Assembly: GCA_916610825.1 (NCBI GenBank)
Contig: OU744450.1
Coordinates: 5,848,030 to 5,912,029, forward strand
Origin: Haliclystus octoradiatus
Taxonomy: Eukaryota > Cnidaria > Staurozoa > Stauromedusae > Haliclystidae
DNA length: 64,000 bases
Reading direction: 5' to 3'
Below, one piece after another: positions 1-13,400 of the stretch (the stretch's first letter is position 1; each line of letters opens with the position of its first letter). A program made the translations under genes and the position numbers. Below the pieces are notes generated by a model that searched no databases, was not told the DNA's origin, and was given only the letters and a program-made list of their open reading frames with translations.

Positions 1-91
1 TTCATTGCTAGCGTTAAATCTAACAAAACACAACTGAATCTCTTGGATAATCTTCAAATAAAATTATTATGTATCCGCATCTAAATCTCAC

Positions 92-3000
92 CAATGATTT
101 TATCAGACTGGTTGCATGCTAAAGCAAATCGTGTTGTTTTCGAATATAATTCCATTGTCCTTCTTAAAGCTTGCTGTGCGCCACTCGTCATACTGAGAGA
201 GAAAAAAACATTAACCTTTTAAAACATTTCAAAAATTTTAGAAACCAAATTATAACGTAACTTTTAAAATACCGTGAAACCTGTATGTAAATATATAAAA
301 GGCAACTATGAGAGGAAATGAAATTGACCACTATATGCATGTGGCTTTTAAATACAGGGTTGTTTCATTTGAACATTTTGACCAAGGGTGACCACTATTT
401 ACAGGTGGCTGTTATAACAGGTTTTAATATATTTCATAACCTAGTAAAAATAAACAGCTAACATGGAACATAAATAAATGAAAAATCGAACAAATAAATT
501 GAACAGAAAATAGTATAACTTTTTTACCTGTCAGCTTCGTCCAAGATAATAATTTTATGCCTTCCTGCTGGCAATGTTACTTTTTGTTGTGCAAACATTT
601 TGATTCTGTTCCTTACAACTTCAATACCTCTGGAAAACGAAGAATAAGTTACATAATAGACACCTCTAAAGTTGTGTGGTCCAGCTTGTTTCTAGAGCAA
701 GTCAAACAAGAAAATGGAAGGTTTCTCAAAAAATATTTGTGTGAAGTTCATGAACTGATCATCAAGGTTTTTCTGCATAGTGGTCATAACCAAAAATCAC
801 AAGTTAGGGTAAAAATTCCGGAAGGTAAAAACTTTTCTCTGTATACCATATTTTTCTATTTTATAAATCAAATATAGAAAACTTCCTTGTTTAAAGAATT
901 ATAAACAGTTGGGTTGCTATGAGACACGAGGAAGGAGTAAGAAAATTCTGAGCTAATTTATAACAATACAAAAGATCAAATTATATTAACTTTGCATTCA
1001 ATGATCCTACCTGTCGTTTGATGCATTTAATTCGATAACAGCATTTTTATAAGAAGAACCAAGTAGTTCTCTAGCAAGACATAAAATGCTTGTTGTTTTA
1101 CCTGTACCAGGTGGACCCTTGAAATAAAACACAACAAAGATTAGATGATATATTTCAAATATTTAACATTAGGACATCATACAATTGTTGATTATTAATA
1201 AAGCTGATATTTAACTTGTTTACATTAAGGAAAAAGAATTGTATAATGATGAGAAGGAAAATGATTGGTGGTAACCCTTTAAAACAAGTACTTGTTTGCT
1301 TAGGTCCCACAATCGAAGCTTATTTAATTAGTAATTATATAGTAATTATTTTAGAAATAATTACTTGATATTAATTGATAAGTACAAATTTTACAATATT
1401 ATTGAGAAGTTTTAAAAAATAAAAATACTATACAGTGAAACCTGTATACAACAGCCAGCTAATAGAGGTAGATAAATTGACCGTTATAGACATGTGGCCT
1501 TTATATACAGGTTTTATTCAATAGAAAGTACTATTTCAGACATTGCAATAGTGCCCACTATATACAGGTGGCCCCTGTATAGAGGTGACCGTTATAACAG
1601 GTTTGAATGTAATATCAATAGTGATAGGGATCGGGATTAACAAGAGAGGAAATGGAAAATGATCAACCATTGGCACAGATGTAACAGTCGCACAGATATT
1701 GAGTGTTACCTTCAGGAAAAAAGCATTAACAAGTTCATGAACGCGAAATTACCCAATTGTCCATGAACTGTCCAAGTGTCTATGAAGTTCATGAACTTTT
1801 AGTCATCAACTTTTAGCAAATTCCAAATTATCCATGTTGTCAACTTTCAAAATTTATTTGCTGCTATAAAGAATATTATTTTAATGGAAACAGGAGAGTC
1901 TATCTTGCTAAATATTTATATAATTTCAGGAGCAACATATTAATCAATAATTAACCAGTAACATAAAATTGATAATACATACCGCAATGATTATATTTGG
2001 AACATTTCCTTGTTTTGCAAAGACCTTTAAAACAAAAAACAATTATGAATTAGGTTCAAATCAAAACTATATACAGTACATTAAAAAATTCATAATCAGT
2101 TCAATGTTGATTCAGTATTTGATCATGTAAGCATTACAAAGCATATATAGATAATTTCCTCATATTCATGTTACAACCTCATACAGTCAAACATGTTATA
2201 ACAGTCACCTCTATAGAGCCACCTGTCCGCAGTAGTCATAAACTTACATAGACTGCTGATTCCATTGCCAAACTTCATGGAAAACACATAGCGACCATGG
2301 GCATCCATAATGGCTGACGCAAAGTACCAAACCAGAGGCTTTAAAACCGGGAAATTTTAAGCCAGTTTTTGAGAAATTATTGTTTTTAAATGAAACAGGA
2401 TTTTATTTTATAAAAGAGTTATTTATGAAGACCATAAAATGACCAGCAGACAGAGTTGAAAACTACAACTGAACTCGACTGATTCAAAATTTCATGTTGG
2501 TGTTTACTTGATACAAGAATATTGGGGATTGAAAAAATGGGAAGAGATTTGTTAGCATTCAAAATCAAAATTTATCACCGAAACAAAATGAAATTATATA
2601 GGATACTACGGATACTTTGATCATTCATACTCCAAATTATGTAAACATGTAAACACGTAGGCTTCGTCTAAAACTAGTTAGTTACATACCTATGTATGTT
2701 TTATATTGCATTATTTTTCTGTAGTATTTACGCCCGTAGATTGTAAAATTTAGAATCATATGAATTTAATTAGCGTTGATTTGAAAGTACATTTTATCCA
2801 AGTTGTTTTGATTTGCGTCAAACTTCTCAGACATATAATCGGACTTTGACTCCCATTCCGCTATTTATTTGTGAGCCGTATATATTTGTTGGTTATCTAT
2901 AGCCATAGACTTTGCGTTTCGACAAATAAGAATTGCAATTTATCCAAAACTGAAATTGGTAAACCAGACTATTTTCTCGAGCTTTCTGTCGTGTCTTTCC

Positions 3001-6000
3001 GTAGCAACAGCCACGAGGACAATCCTCTGACGTCACTTTCCAGAGGAGTAGCCTCGTTTCTTGTAATCAAAACAACAAAACAAAGCAAAGGCTGCTGGTC
3101 ATTCGAAACTCTTTATGACTACCAATTTCAAGTTGCATCATACATAAGTTGAAATATTTATTTTTTAATCGCATTTGAAGGTAAATAGTATTTTTTATTT
3201 TTATTTTTATATTTCCTTGTCTCTCGGTGTGATTTTAAATTATTCATAAATGTTTGAAAATAATTGTGATCCTATGAACAAATCTCACTTCACTAGGAGA
3301 AAATCCTATTTAAACTATCTTTCTATGACAGTTGAGAACAATTTTTTCAGATTCAGAGTTTAGATTACAAAAGAGTATATAGGAGAGATCAAATAATTTT
3401 GAAAATGAGGAGAGCGCTAAAATAAGTCCTTTGCGTCAGCCATCTTTGTTCTCCATGTTGCACACTTTCGTCAGCAACCTGTGTATGTCTATGGTAGCAG
3501 TCACTCTTGCAATGCCTAAAATTGTATTTTCTATTGAATCAACCCTGTATATAAAGGCCACCTGCACATAGTGGTCAATTCATCTACCTCTCATATCTGG
3601 CTGTTATAAACAGGTTTCACTGTATTCTTTAAGTGCATTTACCACATTTTTGTTTGAAAGGCACAAATTTATTGACACTTTGTTGCCTTGATAATAAAAT
3701 GATTGAATCAATCCCGTAAATTAGTTACCAGGGCCTTCAGGAACATCAAAGAAAGCTGCTGAAAAACAGACAGCGAACATAATAAAATAGCAGAAGAAAT
3801 TCCAGACCTAAATTCACAATCACTCAATCAAAAAATTACAAAAACAGCTCCATCAAATAATATGCATACTATTTGAGGTACATGCTTGCAGCATGCCATT
3901 TATCCTGTGTGCACTTTCCTTTGTCATCACATGAACTATTGTAAGAATTCTGTAGCAGTCGAGAGAACGGGAGTTTTGCTAAGAAATTAAGAGGCTAATG
4001 TTTAAAATGTGTGAATCCTGATACAGTCATATTCAAATTGAGTTTCAGCCTCAGCCTCAGTATCAGATCGGATTGACATTGCAATATTAATAATAATCTT
4101 CTTTGATAACAATCAAAATTGCAACATCTTTTAAAAAGGTTAAAAACTTTGGAATTTTTATCTGGATTTAGGATAAAAAAGTTTGGATTTCAGATAGTTG
4201 GTACTCGTTGTCAATCTTCAGGAAATCCGATGCACACTTCTACTCTTGATTGAATTGGTAGGTTTGAAGCATGTACTGTTGTACTTGTTGAGGCTGCGTT
4301 ATTTTGTTGTTGAGACATGATAACCAGAGAATACAATGATCGTAGGTTATATGTTTGTTCTTATTACAATGAAGATAGATGCAGTACTCATTATTAATTT
4401 TACTTTTATATACATGATAACGAGGCTAAATACGAGGTGAAAAGAATATAAGATTACATAAATATGAGGCCATATCGACCACTACATACTGTAAACTTTA
4501 AAATATTACTAAATTTTCTGATTTATTTAAAGATCTTTAACAGCAAGTTATGTCAGTACTCAAAGAAAAGTATTTTGAAAGAAATATATTCATCTTACCT
4601 TGAGTCTTTTTACTGTATCTTCATTACCAACAACATTGTCAAGAAGAGTTGGACGGTACTTTTCAAGCCTGAATTTGAAGATAGACCAGACTGAATATGT
4701 GCGGCTAAGATTATTTTAAATATTAAATTTTGATATGAGAAGTGGAAATCTGCTGTTTCAATGCGGAATTTGTTTATCAAGAATCCTTAATGCAGAATGT
4801 GTTAACAAAACAAAAAAATTTGCATTAAAAAAGTGGCAATAGAAATTCTGTTTCCTTCATTTCACATTCAGCATCAACAATATTTGATTAACAAATTCTG
4901 TATTAAAAACTGTATTAAAAATTTATGGAATATAGGAGTTCTTAGCCTGCGCACAGACCTTACGGGATCAAAATCAAACGTCCTTGTTAGTAAGGTCTGC
5001 CCATCCGAGCAAAATCCCTTGTTCTGACAGGAAGTGTCATAATTTTAAGCAATTGTGATTTCAACCAATCGTTGTTGAGTTCAACATATCTTGTACTGGT
5101 CAGTGATTGGATGATGTTCTAAGCTATTATTTGAGCATATTATTTTTGGTTTTACAATCAAACCTTCAAATTTGTCTCAGCAATCACAACAACGTCTAAC
5201 AATCAATGATAAGCAATTTGCGGAACAGGATTAAACATATCAAATTTTGATTTTACAACAAAGATGTTATCATGCTCTCGCTCGGGTCTGCAAAGCAAGG
5301 CAGCTGCGCCCCGAGATGAAAATTTTTCTCGTGATTGCCGCCTCTGGAGCTGCAGTTTTCATTGAAAATCGGCAGTTAAAAATGAATATTTTGTCATTTT
5401 CTTCGTAGTTTTTTGCTGAAATGATGGATTTTGCCACCCCTGAAGTCAAATTTGATCAAATTTGATCAGTTCCCACCCCCGCCGCTAACTTTTTGCGGCG
5501 CTGCCGTCCCCGAGATCTTGTCGAGATTGACATTATTTGCAGACTCCTGACTGCATAATTTGTTGTGCGCGGGGAATATATTCCTTGCGCATTTCTCTTG
5601 AATTGGTACTAAACCTTCTTCAAAATACCAAGTATAATTCGCGCATCCGCGGAACAATGCAGTCAGATGCAGACTGGCTCTCGCTATTTAACATATTAGC
5701 GATGTTCGATTGCTGTATAATTAGACAGGACATCATAAATAGATATGGAAAAAAACTTATTTTAAAAGTTGTTTAATTCATTAACATTCAAAATTCTAGT
5801 ATGGAAAGTTGTTTAATGCTGAAAATTAATGCATTGAAACCACTAAAGTAGCAAGTACAATTTAAGGAGCACAACAAGCTTGTAACTCTAATCACATGGA
5901 CAAACTTGAAATCAATCTCAGTCCTCACTCTCTATCTATGGGCAACACCCTGACTAAGCTGAATTCGTGTAAATTGTAACTAGACTGGCCTGGCCCTGGG

Positions 6001-6265
6001 GATTTAAATTTAAAGAAATTTATCAAAGTGGTCAAAACTGGTCAAAGAAATTTATCTTACAAGTGACTCGTGGTCGTGGTGCTCTCAGCTGCTCTGGGAA
6101 TGGCATTTCCACTTCGCAAATATGGAATAAGAAATCATCAATATTCCAAATGAAACTTTTTTAGTCTAATTCTAGTATTTCTGCTTACCATGGTAAATTT
6201 CCACCTCCGCTTTTAGATTCTTTTACAGAGCTTTCATCTTTCATCTGTACATCTTCGGTAGCCAT
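92..6265 (-). CDS. RFC2: Replication factor C subunit 2 (5' six coding exons; 3' end beyond window)
   Basis: Clamp-loader AAA+ ATPase subunit that helps load PCNA at primer-template junctions in the nucleus. Exons in transcript order: 6265-6189, 4668-4599, 2024-1983, 1117-1011, 629-528 and 192-92. All have GT/AG borders and the phases join without a break (499 nt, 166 codons plus one base). Residues 26-32 read WLEKYRP, the family N-terminal motif. Walker A GPPGTGKT is at 64-71, followed by LNASNDRG at 93-100. Walker B with DEAD (IIILDEAD) is at 125-132. The last exon gives the FALACN stretch followed by SDKII, as in RFC2. The RFC2 assignment rather than RFC4/5 rests on the LEKYRP...NVPNIIIA and [10 protein letters not shown] wording. 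The start ATG at 6265 gives a short acidic/Ser-rich leader, usual for this subunit. The C-terminal lid and collar domains lie left of position 1. Introns hold MITEs but no exon is damaged. Confidence 0.93.
275..425. mobile_element. CAGTGAAACCTGT-type MITE, degenerate copy in RFC2 intron 5
   Basis: Ends read gtgaaacctgtatg and ataacaggttttaat, the same outward-facing ends as the better copy at 1433-1609. Both include the internal GACCACTATA...ACAGGTGGC block. Old and diverged. Confidence 0.5.
1433..1609. mobile_element. Tc1/mariner-like MITE (CAGTGAAACCTGT family)
   Basis: A 177-bp element in RFC2 intron 3. Left end CAGTGAAACCTGTATAC and right end (reverse complement) CATTCAAACCTGTTATAAC form imperfect inverted repeats. 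Both ends are flanked by TA, the target duplication of the Tc1/mariner group. Other copies in the window lie at about 275-425, 2184-3622 (interrupted), 11020-11150, 15065-15215 and 48520-48716. No coding capacity, so mobilisation would have needed a transposase in trans. Confidence 0.6.
2184..3622. mobile_element. CAGTGAAACCTGT-family MITE split by a later insertion
   Basis: The left half (2184-2238) and right half (3496-3622) together make one MITE of the family described at 1433-1609. The end in reverse reads CAGTGAAACCTGTTTATAAC and the flanks are TA. The middle, 2239-3495, is foreign. The copy lies in RFC2 intron 2. Confidence 0.55.
2239..3495. mobile_element. 1.26-kb non-autonomous element inserted into a MITE
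   Basis: It interrupts the MITE at 2184-3622. The flanks are agtagtca (2231-2238) and agcagtca (3496-3503), a 7-of-8 match that looks like an aged 8-bp target duplication. Near both ends the sequence ATGGCTGACGCAAAG occurs in inverted orientation (about 2310 and 3430). The 93-codon frame at 2871-3152 has no recognisable domain and I do not call it a gene. Class uncertain; the 8-bp duplication would fit hAT. Confidence 0.45.
5230..5545. repeat. GC-rich dispersed repeat in RFC2 intron 1
   Basis: It starts at aacaggattaaacatatc and passes through ctcgctcgggtctgc and tgattgccgcctctggagc. It ends near tttgcagactcctg. A shorter copy at about 8231-8390 is inside another MITE in the BICD-like gene, and part of the element recurs inverted at 40287-40500 in MVK intron 1. 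It is more GC-rich than its surroundings. Class not recognised. Confidence 0.55.
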
Positions 6266-7485
6266 GTTGAAATTGTTTCCCGCGTAAAAATATTGCCTCG
6301 CAATAAAGATATAATTGATTTGCCCGCTGGAAACAGGTAGCCGTTTTATGGAGGGAAAATTATGTATAAATGTATAATTGACTCGGATTAATCCTGAAAT
6401 AGTTGATAATAATCGTGCTTTATCTATTTAGTAAAGAATGTCCTCTTTCGGTTGGTCCTTTCTTATGTTTCCCAAATCTCAATGGTATTATTTGTGTTTC
6501 GATTTTGTATTGTTCCATATCATATAGAGTTTTGTATGTCTGTGATATAACTGATACTAGTTATAATTGATGGTTCTATGCTATGAAACTGAAGAACTCT
6601 AAAATGCACTTCAAAAGGTGAATATAGAAGGACAAAGTCATAACATTTGAATTCTCAAAGTAAACTCTAGGTTGGGGTTGTTTTGGATGGTTTTAGGGTG
6701 GTATTGATAGGCTATTCCCCTCAGTTTAGCAAAATAACATTTTTCAAATGACGTGCTTGTGGAATATTCAATACCTATATATCTGATCGGCAGATATAAA
6801 TACAAATTGAGAATAATTTGTTTATCCATGACGATATTTAGAGAATACACCATCAATGAACATCTCGGATATATGGAATCGCCACTGAAAACGTACCTGA
6901 AATGGTACTGAAATCCATCAGAAAATATTTGTCTAGATTCTCAAGGCTCTCAAAAGACATATTAAATTATATAGAGTTTTGTGTTAGAGATATTTGTATC
7001 ACTATTAGACTTTAACACTGTTTTACATATATTAAAGTATAATAGTTATGTAATTATTTTATTCAAATATCCTTTAAAATACAATAAAATCATCCCAATA
7101 CTTAATTACAAAGTGCGTATTAAATTATATATATCATACATCATACAATCAAAGATAATTGTGTTAATACTATTATAAATCACAAAATTATAACAAAAAT
7201 GTTTGGAATGAGCTGAATGTAACATGATAGTGTTTTGTACATGTGTATTAATAAGACTGGATATACACAACATATAATTTTACATTGATTCTCAAATAAT
7301 ATTACTGATGTACATATACTCTTATATAATATATAAATATGTAAATAATAATAATAATAAGACTATCTTCACTAATTTACATAACAAAAACTCCAATAAC
7401 AGTTTATTAATAAATACTATTTAATTTCTAATATTTTCTTTCTAAAAACTGTTCAGTAGAATCTAGCATTGGAATATATAACGAA
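6266..7485. other. Intergenic, RFC2 promoter side to 3' end of BICD-like gene
   Basis: About 1.2 kb of AT-rich sequence containing the RFC2 upstream region and the 3' UTR and terminator zone of the neighbouring gene transcribed in the same direction. No TATA box stands out before RFC2. Short frames here do not look coding. Confidence 0.5.
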
Positions 7486-10400
7486 CTACCTTTTGCTTTC
7501 GTCTCTACTTGCTCGTTTAGTTTTCGTCTTTGACGTAGTAGATGGTGTGCGACTTAATGGAGTTGCTGTTTTATTGGCTTTTGGTGTTGAATTAGAACTT
7601 GGTTTAATACCCCAACTCCATTTACCAGGAAACAATGCTGAACGTGGATTTCTGCGAAGTTGTTTTTTTGGTTCACCCCTCATTTTTGATGCAAGTTGTT
7701 TTTCAATCATTGACGCCATGTCAACCTAATAGTAAATAAAACAAAAATATAAAATATACAAACAATCAGAAAATGTTCTCTAATTGTGTTGGAAAAGGAT
7801 TAAAGGAATCTTTTGGTCCTACAAGTAACAAGTTTTACACATAAGCGTAAAAAGTAGCTATGATAGAAACATCATAGAATCATCTATTATGCCAAGGTTA
7901 ATAATGTGGTTTAGTTTCGATATATCTTATATCATTTCAAGCAATTGATAAATAGATCGATAAACAGTTTTACATGTTATATATAGTTAAAATTCTAATT
8001 TGCATAATTATCAATATATTGTTCTATGGTTCTGTTAACATGCTAAACTTAACACACATTACGACGGCAGGGTCTGACAAGAAGGGGAATCTTGGAATCC
8101 TAGATTACGGGAAGATAGAGTAAAATCAGAAGAAAATTGATAGTTTTAATTATATATTGGTCAAACACCAACGAAAAAATTCAGAATAAAATGTTGAAAT
8201 GCCTCTAGAATTCCAGAAGGCTGAACGGAACAATTTGCGGGAACAGGATTAAACATATCAAATTTTGATTTTACAACAAAGATGTTATCATGCTCTCGCT
8301 CGGGTCTGCGAAGCATGGCAGCTGCGCCCCCGAGATGAAAATTTTTCTCGTGATTGCCGCCTCTGGAGCTGCAGTTTTCATTGGAAATTTGTCAGACCGC
8401 GTATGATTGAAGACATTATTCTATGAAAACAATAATTATGGATACAATACAACAGTACATTATAATACTAACAAATGCTTTACAAAATAAACTATTGTAA
8501 TACAAAAGACCGGTAGCAAAATATTCCGTCAGATTGATCAATTTTAACTATATATAACATGTAAAATTGTTTATGGATTTTCAATGTTCATACCTGCCAT
8601 TGTTCAAGCTGTTCAGAAAGCTCATATTTTTGCTGGACAGCTTCTAAAAGTTGATCGTTTAATTTCATCATGTCATATTCTAATTGCTCTTTCTTCAATG
8701 AAAGACTATTTTCTCTGAGAATAAAATGGAATTGCAAAAAGGATTAAACTTAACATTACAATTATACTACCAAATTAACCCCTGCCAAAAACAGTTTAGG
8801 AGTTCATGAACAGTGCGTCTTAAATGGCCCCAAATTTTTATGAACTGTCCATGGAGGTTCAAAAACTGTTTGTGCACAGTTCATGAACAGTTCATGAAAC
8901 TTGGGGCCACTTAACGTTCATTAACTGTTCATGAACTCCTTAATTATTTTTCAAAATGAAATCACCATCATTATTGTGATTGAATGGATAGGCCTAGGGA
9001 AGCCGAGAGAAATGCCAGGCCTCCGGAACTTTTTAAACATGGTTGCAAATATTTTTGAGCTCTGTTTTTAATTTTAACAGATGAAATCCAAACTTGAAAT
9101 AAAGAAGATTATGGAAAGCATATTATATCATAATTTTGGTTGACATGCTTTCAATTCCATTGTTTATGGTAACTATACCGACATATTAAATTGAAGATTG
9201 AGGACTGTGTAAATTGAAAGTCAAATGAATACTGCTAAAGCAATAACTCTGAACTCTCCTATTATCTATTTTGAAGTTTCGTCTGGACAGTTCATTGATG
9301 TAAAATAGCAAGTTGACAAAAAAAGTGTGCCACATAGCGTTCATGAATGTTCAATGAATTGTTCATAAAATGTTAAATGACGTTTTGCAGCTCTTTGTGA
9401 GGCAATCACAAAGTTTGGATCCTGGAAATCTAGCCCTCAGAGGAGGCAAAAACAAAAAGGGATTCAATTTTCCATTACTATATTTTCAAAATCAGCCAAT
9501 TTGGATTTCAAATTTGCTTTCATCTGACATTCATGTTATCAAACTTTGATATCAAGCTTCAAAACAACAAGTAAAATATCAACAACTTTGATTACAATAG
9601 TTTTTCAGAATTATCAACTATTTATTAATTGAATACCAAATTTGCCAGGTTCCCGGACGGCTAATACCTTTATGACACCTTGCTATGAACTATTTATCCT
9701 CATCATCCTCATTAATGAAGTTTAAAGGTGTTAGAATGACAAAATATTAACAAGAATTGTTTTGTAAGGGAGAGTATGTTAGGTTTACCTGGACGTTGCC
9801 TCTTGTCTGTCCTGAATTGCTTTCTTTAATTTAGAATCATCTGATAAATCAGAAAATAACAATTCTCTTTCACTTTGAAGACTGAGCAACTCTTTTTCAA
9901 GGTAACACGCCTAAAACAAAAATATGGGAAATCAAGTTTAATAAATAAAAATCACACACATTGATGGCTAAAAGCGAGTTTAAGACTGCTGTTAGCCGTT
10001 GTCATAGTACAATAAACAAGTCATAAAACCACTGACACTAAAACCATGACAAAAATTGTGAAATTTCATTGCGTTTTCATGGCATTTTCAAGGCATTTTC
10101 ACATTTTAATATCGTGAATATGAATGTTTTTATAGTTTTCAAACTTTTCCATGGTTTAAAAAATTTGTGGTTTCCCATTTTCACATTTTCATGGTGTTTT
10201 TACAACACTTGCATGGAATTTTCATGGTTTTGGTATTAGCAACAGTGTAAACTGGCGTTTTTAATTGGCTAGTTATTTTCAACGGTATTTAGACCTATTT
10301 GGTTTGTTTTTACCTTTTGTGTGAATTTATTTATGTCATCATCCTTCTCTTTGGATTCTAACAACAACATTGTATTAGTTTTCTTTGCAGTTTCCCATTC

Positions 10401-13400
10401 TCTCATTGCTTCATTCAAGCGGCCATTTAACTCTGTAATCTATAAAGTAAGCAAACATTAGATATGTCTACAAAAGCAGCAAAACCAAAATAATTAATGA
10501 GAATGAAACTGGAGAGTTGCCAATCATGTCAGATTAAGAGATCAAAGATGCACACCCTTCAACTCCTGCATGGTATCCTTCACTGGTAACCAAAAGAGAT
10601 GCTTTGACAGGGAAAGTAGTACCTTTTCATACTGTTTTGTACCATGAATTGCCTGATTTAGAAGTTTCTTTGTCAGCTATGTCTGATTAAGATTCGTGGC
10701 GTTCTTTGTGTAGCAAATATGTTGGACGTGAGAGAGACAGCATATTCTTAAAATGTGACTGTCTATACTATTTACTACTACTATTCATGTCAAGTAAGAT
10801 CTGTCTACCCCTTTCCCATGTGAAAAATGACCACAATTTCACAAATACAAATAATTCATAAAGATTCACAAAGATGAACACATAAACTTCTATACATTCT
10901 TCAATGGTCTTTGATTTCTGTACAAGAACAAAATTTATAATTGTAACTCCTAACTTCAGGCTTAGATTATGATAAATGATCAAAGTTTCCCATTAAACCA
11001 ATATTTGTTTTGAATACAGTCAAACCTGTCATAATGTTCAACTCTATACAATAGTATTTTCTATTGAATCAACCCTGTATATAAAGACCACATGCGTATA
11101 GCGATCAATTTAACTACCTCTCATAGCTGGCTGTTATGTCAATGTTTCATTATAAAAAAAGTGAGAAGAAAGCATAGATATAATTAAGATCTTACTTGTT
11201 GTTCGTAAATATCCATATGAGATGTTTGTGAATCAGATGCAACTGAACAAGTATCTGATCCGTCATCATTCCCATTTGAGCTTTGACCAGACTGAAAACA
11301 TATTAAAATTAAATATAAGAGTGGGTGTAATCAGATTGTAGTCTAAAAAGTAATCAAAGCCAGTATGTTGCAGTGTTGCAAAAACATTTTCTGAATATTT
11401 CCTCCTGGGTTCATGAACAGTTCATAAACACTTGAGCAATTTCACGTTCATGAACTCATGAGCTTTTTGCACAAGGGTCATTTCCAAGGCTATCCGGTAG
11501 CTATTTACACAAACTTACATAGTAAAATTTTACAACCACAGCACAAAATTGTTCATGAAAAGTCTGTGAAAAGGTGCACCTATTTTCAATAAAATGTCTT
11601 AATTCAATGCAATTATTTATGAACCGTTCATGAAAAAGGAAGACATGGTATGAACTATTGAAACGAGCATGATTTGTTTATACATTTTTGCCGATGAAGT
11701 GCTTTTAAACAGGTTTGATCAGACATATAAGGTGGGCTAATCTTCATTGTTATTCATGGTTTGTGTTATAGAGATGACACGGGTGCTATAAACGCACACT
11801 TAAAATGATCAAGGCATGCTATCGCACACCATCAGATGATTGTTGTCATGACAACATGCGTCATGATTATCAGTTGTCATGGTAAAAATAAATTTTGCCT
11901 TTCATCTTTTTAACATCAACATTTTCTGATAAATCCTAACTCGATAGTAGTAGATTGAAGTTCATTGAATAATACATTTTTTTAATACAATTCATTGTTT
12001 TTTTGGTTATTTTTATTATTTTGGTGTGGCACGCGTCAAAGTGTTCAGGCGTGCGGGAGGCGTGCGCGTGCGATCACATGCCTTATAATACAATCCATGT
12101 TGTTATTACATAAAACCTTGGGCCTTTTATCAACAAATAAATATGAGATACTCACTCGAGTCATTGTTGGTGAATTTCTAAACAGCGCAAGCATTTTCGC
12201 TGGATTATGTAGAATTTTTGTTAGTTGATCAATGGAACATAAAAGATCGCCAGATTGGAAGAGTTCTTCTGAACTAGCTATTCCTTTTAAATTAATCTCA
12301 TCTTGTGTGTAACAATTGTTTGATGTGAGATCCTGGCACAATGCAACAATCTTGTGGACTGCTTCTTGCAATTCATCCAATAGCTACACAATGTGAAACA
12401 AAAGAGTTATGAAAAAAAAACACAACATAACAACACTACAAATAATACAACAGCAAAAAATTTGATAGATTTAGCTGTAGGCAGGGTCCGACAAAAGACT
12501 CAGCCTTCTAGAATCCTAGAGGCATTTCAAAATTTTCTTCAAACTTTTTTATTGAGGCTTAACCAATAAATTATAAAAATAACAATCTTCTTCTGAATTT
12601 GCTCAAACCTTCTGGAATCTAGGATTCCAGGATTTTGTTGAACCCTGGCTGTAGGCTACATATTAATTATACCAATCTAATATATAAACTATTGATAGTT
12701 CGGAAACTTTTCCAGAAAATTTGTGTAAACAGGGCTGATTTAAAGAGTAACCACAATAGTTCAACCAAAAGCAAGCTGTTAGGGTGAACAAGACAGACCT
12801 TTACCATTTAAATTAAAACATTTTAGTGAAATGTTAACGCCTTGTCTTGTTGAAATAGAATGAAAGTCGGCAAAGTAACTGTGTTGTGACAAGTTGCCAA
12901 ATTAAATCGTAAGGCTATTTCAAATTGACTTTCAAAAAGTAGATCAAACCTCGAGTGGATGCCACAATGAAACTTATCTGCATTGCTAAACAGTAATACA
13001 ATGTTTTTCAATTACCTTTTCATGTTCAGGATTTGGTGAATTATAACTTTCCATTGCCATAGAAACAACACCACTAGATAACGCATAATCACCATCATCA
13101 CATTCAATTATTTCAGTTGAAACTGGTCTTGGTCGTTTTAATGTTTGTAATGAATAAGTTGATGATTGTGCCATAGGGTTGCCAGGTGAATGTCCTTGCA
13201 ATCGAGTACACAAACTTATATCACATTCAGACATTGATGTCTCTTTCAGTTCATTAAATAATGAATTGTTTGCTGCTCCGCTGAATGATGCCTTTGAAAA
13301 AAAAGAAGATTCAAAATAATCAAATTTGGGATCTATTAAGGAAGCCATTCAACACCATAATCTCTATTATAGTATTCATAAAGACCTTTTAAAATATAAA

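Noticed and set aside
557..877. 106-codon frame on the plus strand
   Set aside because: Partly antisense to RFC2 exon 5, which has the correct family motifs on the minus strand.
7469..7729. 86-codon plus-strand frame
   Set aside because: Antisense shadow of the last exon of the BICD-like gene.
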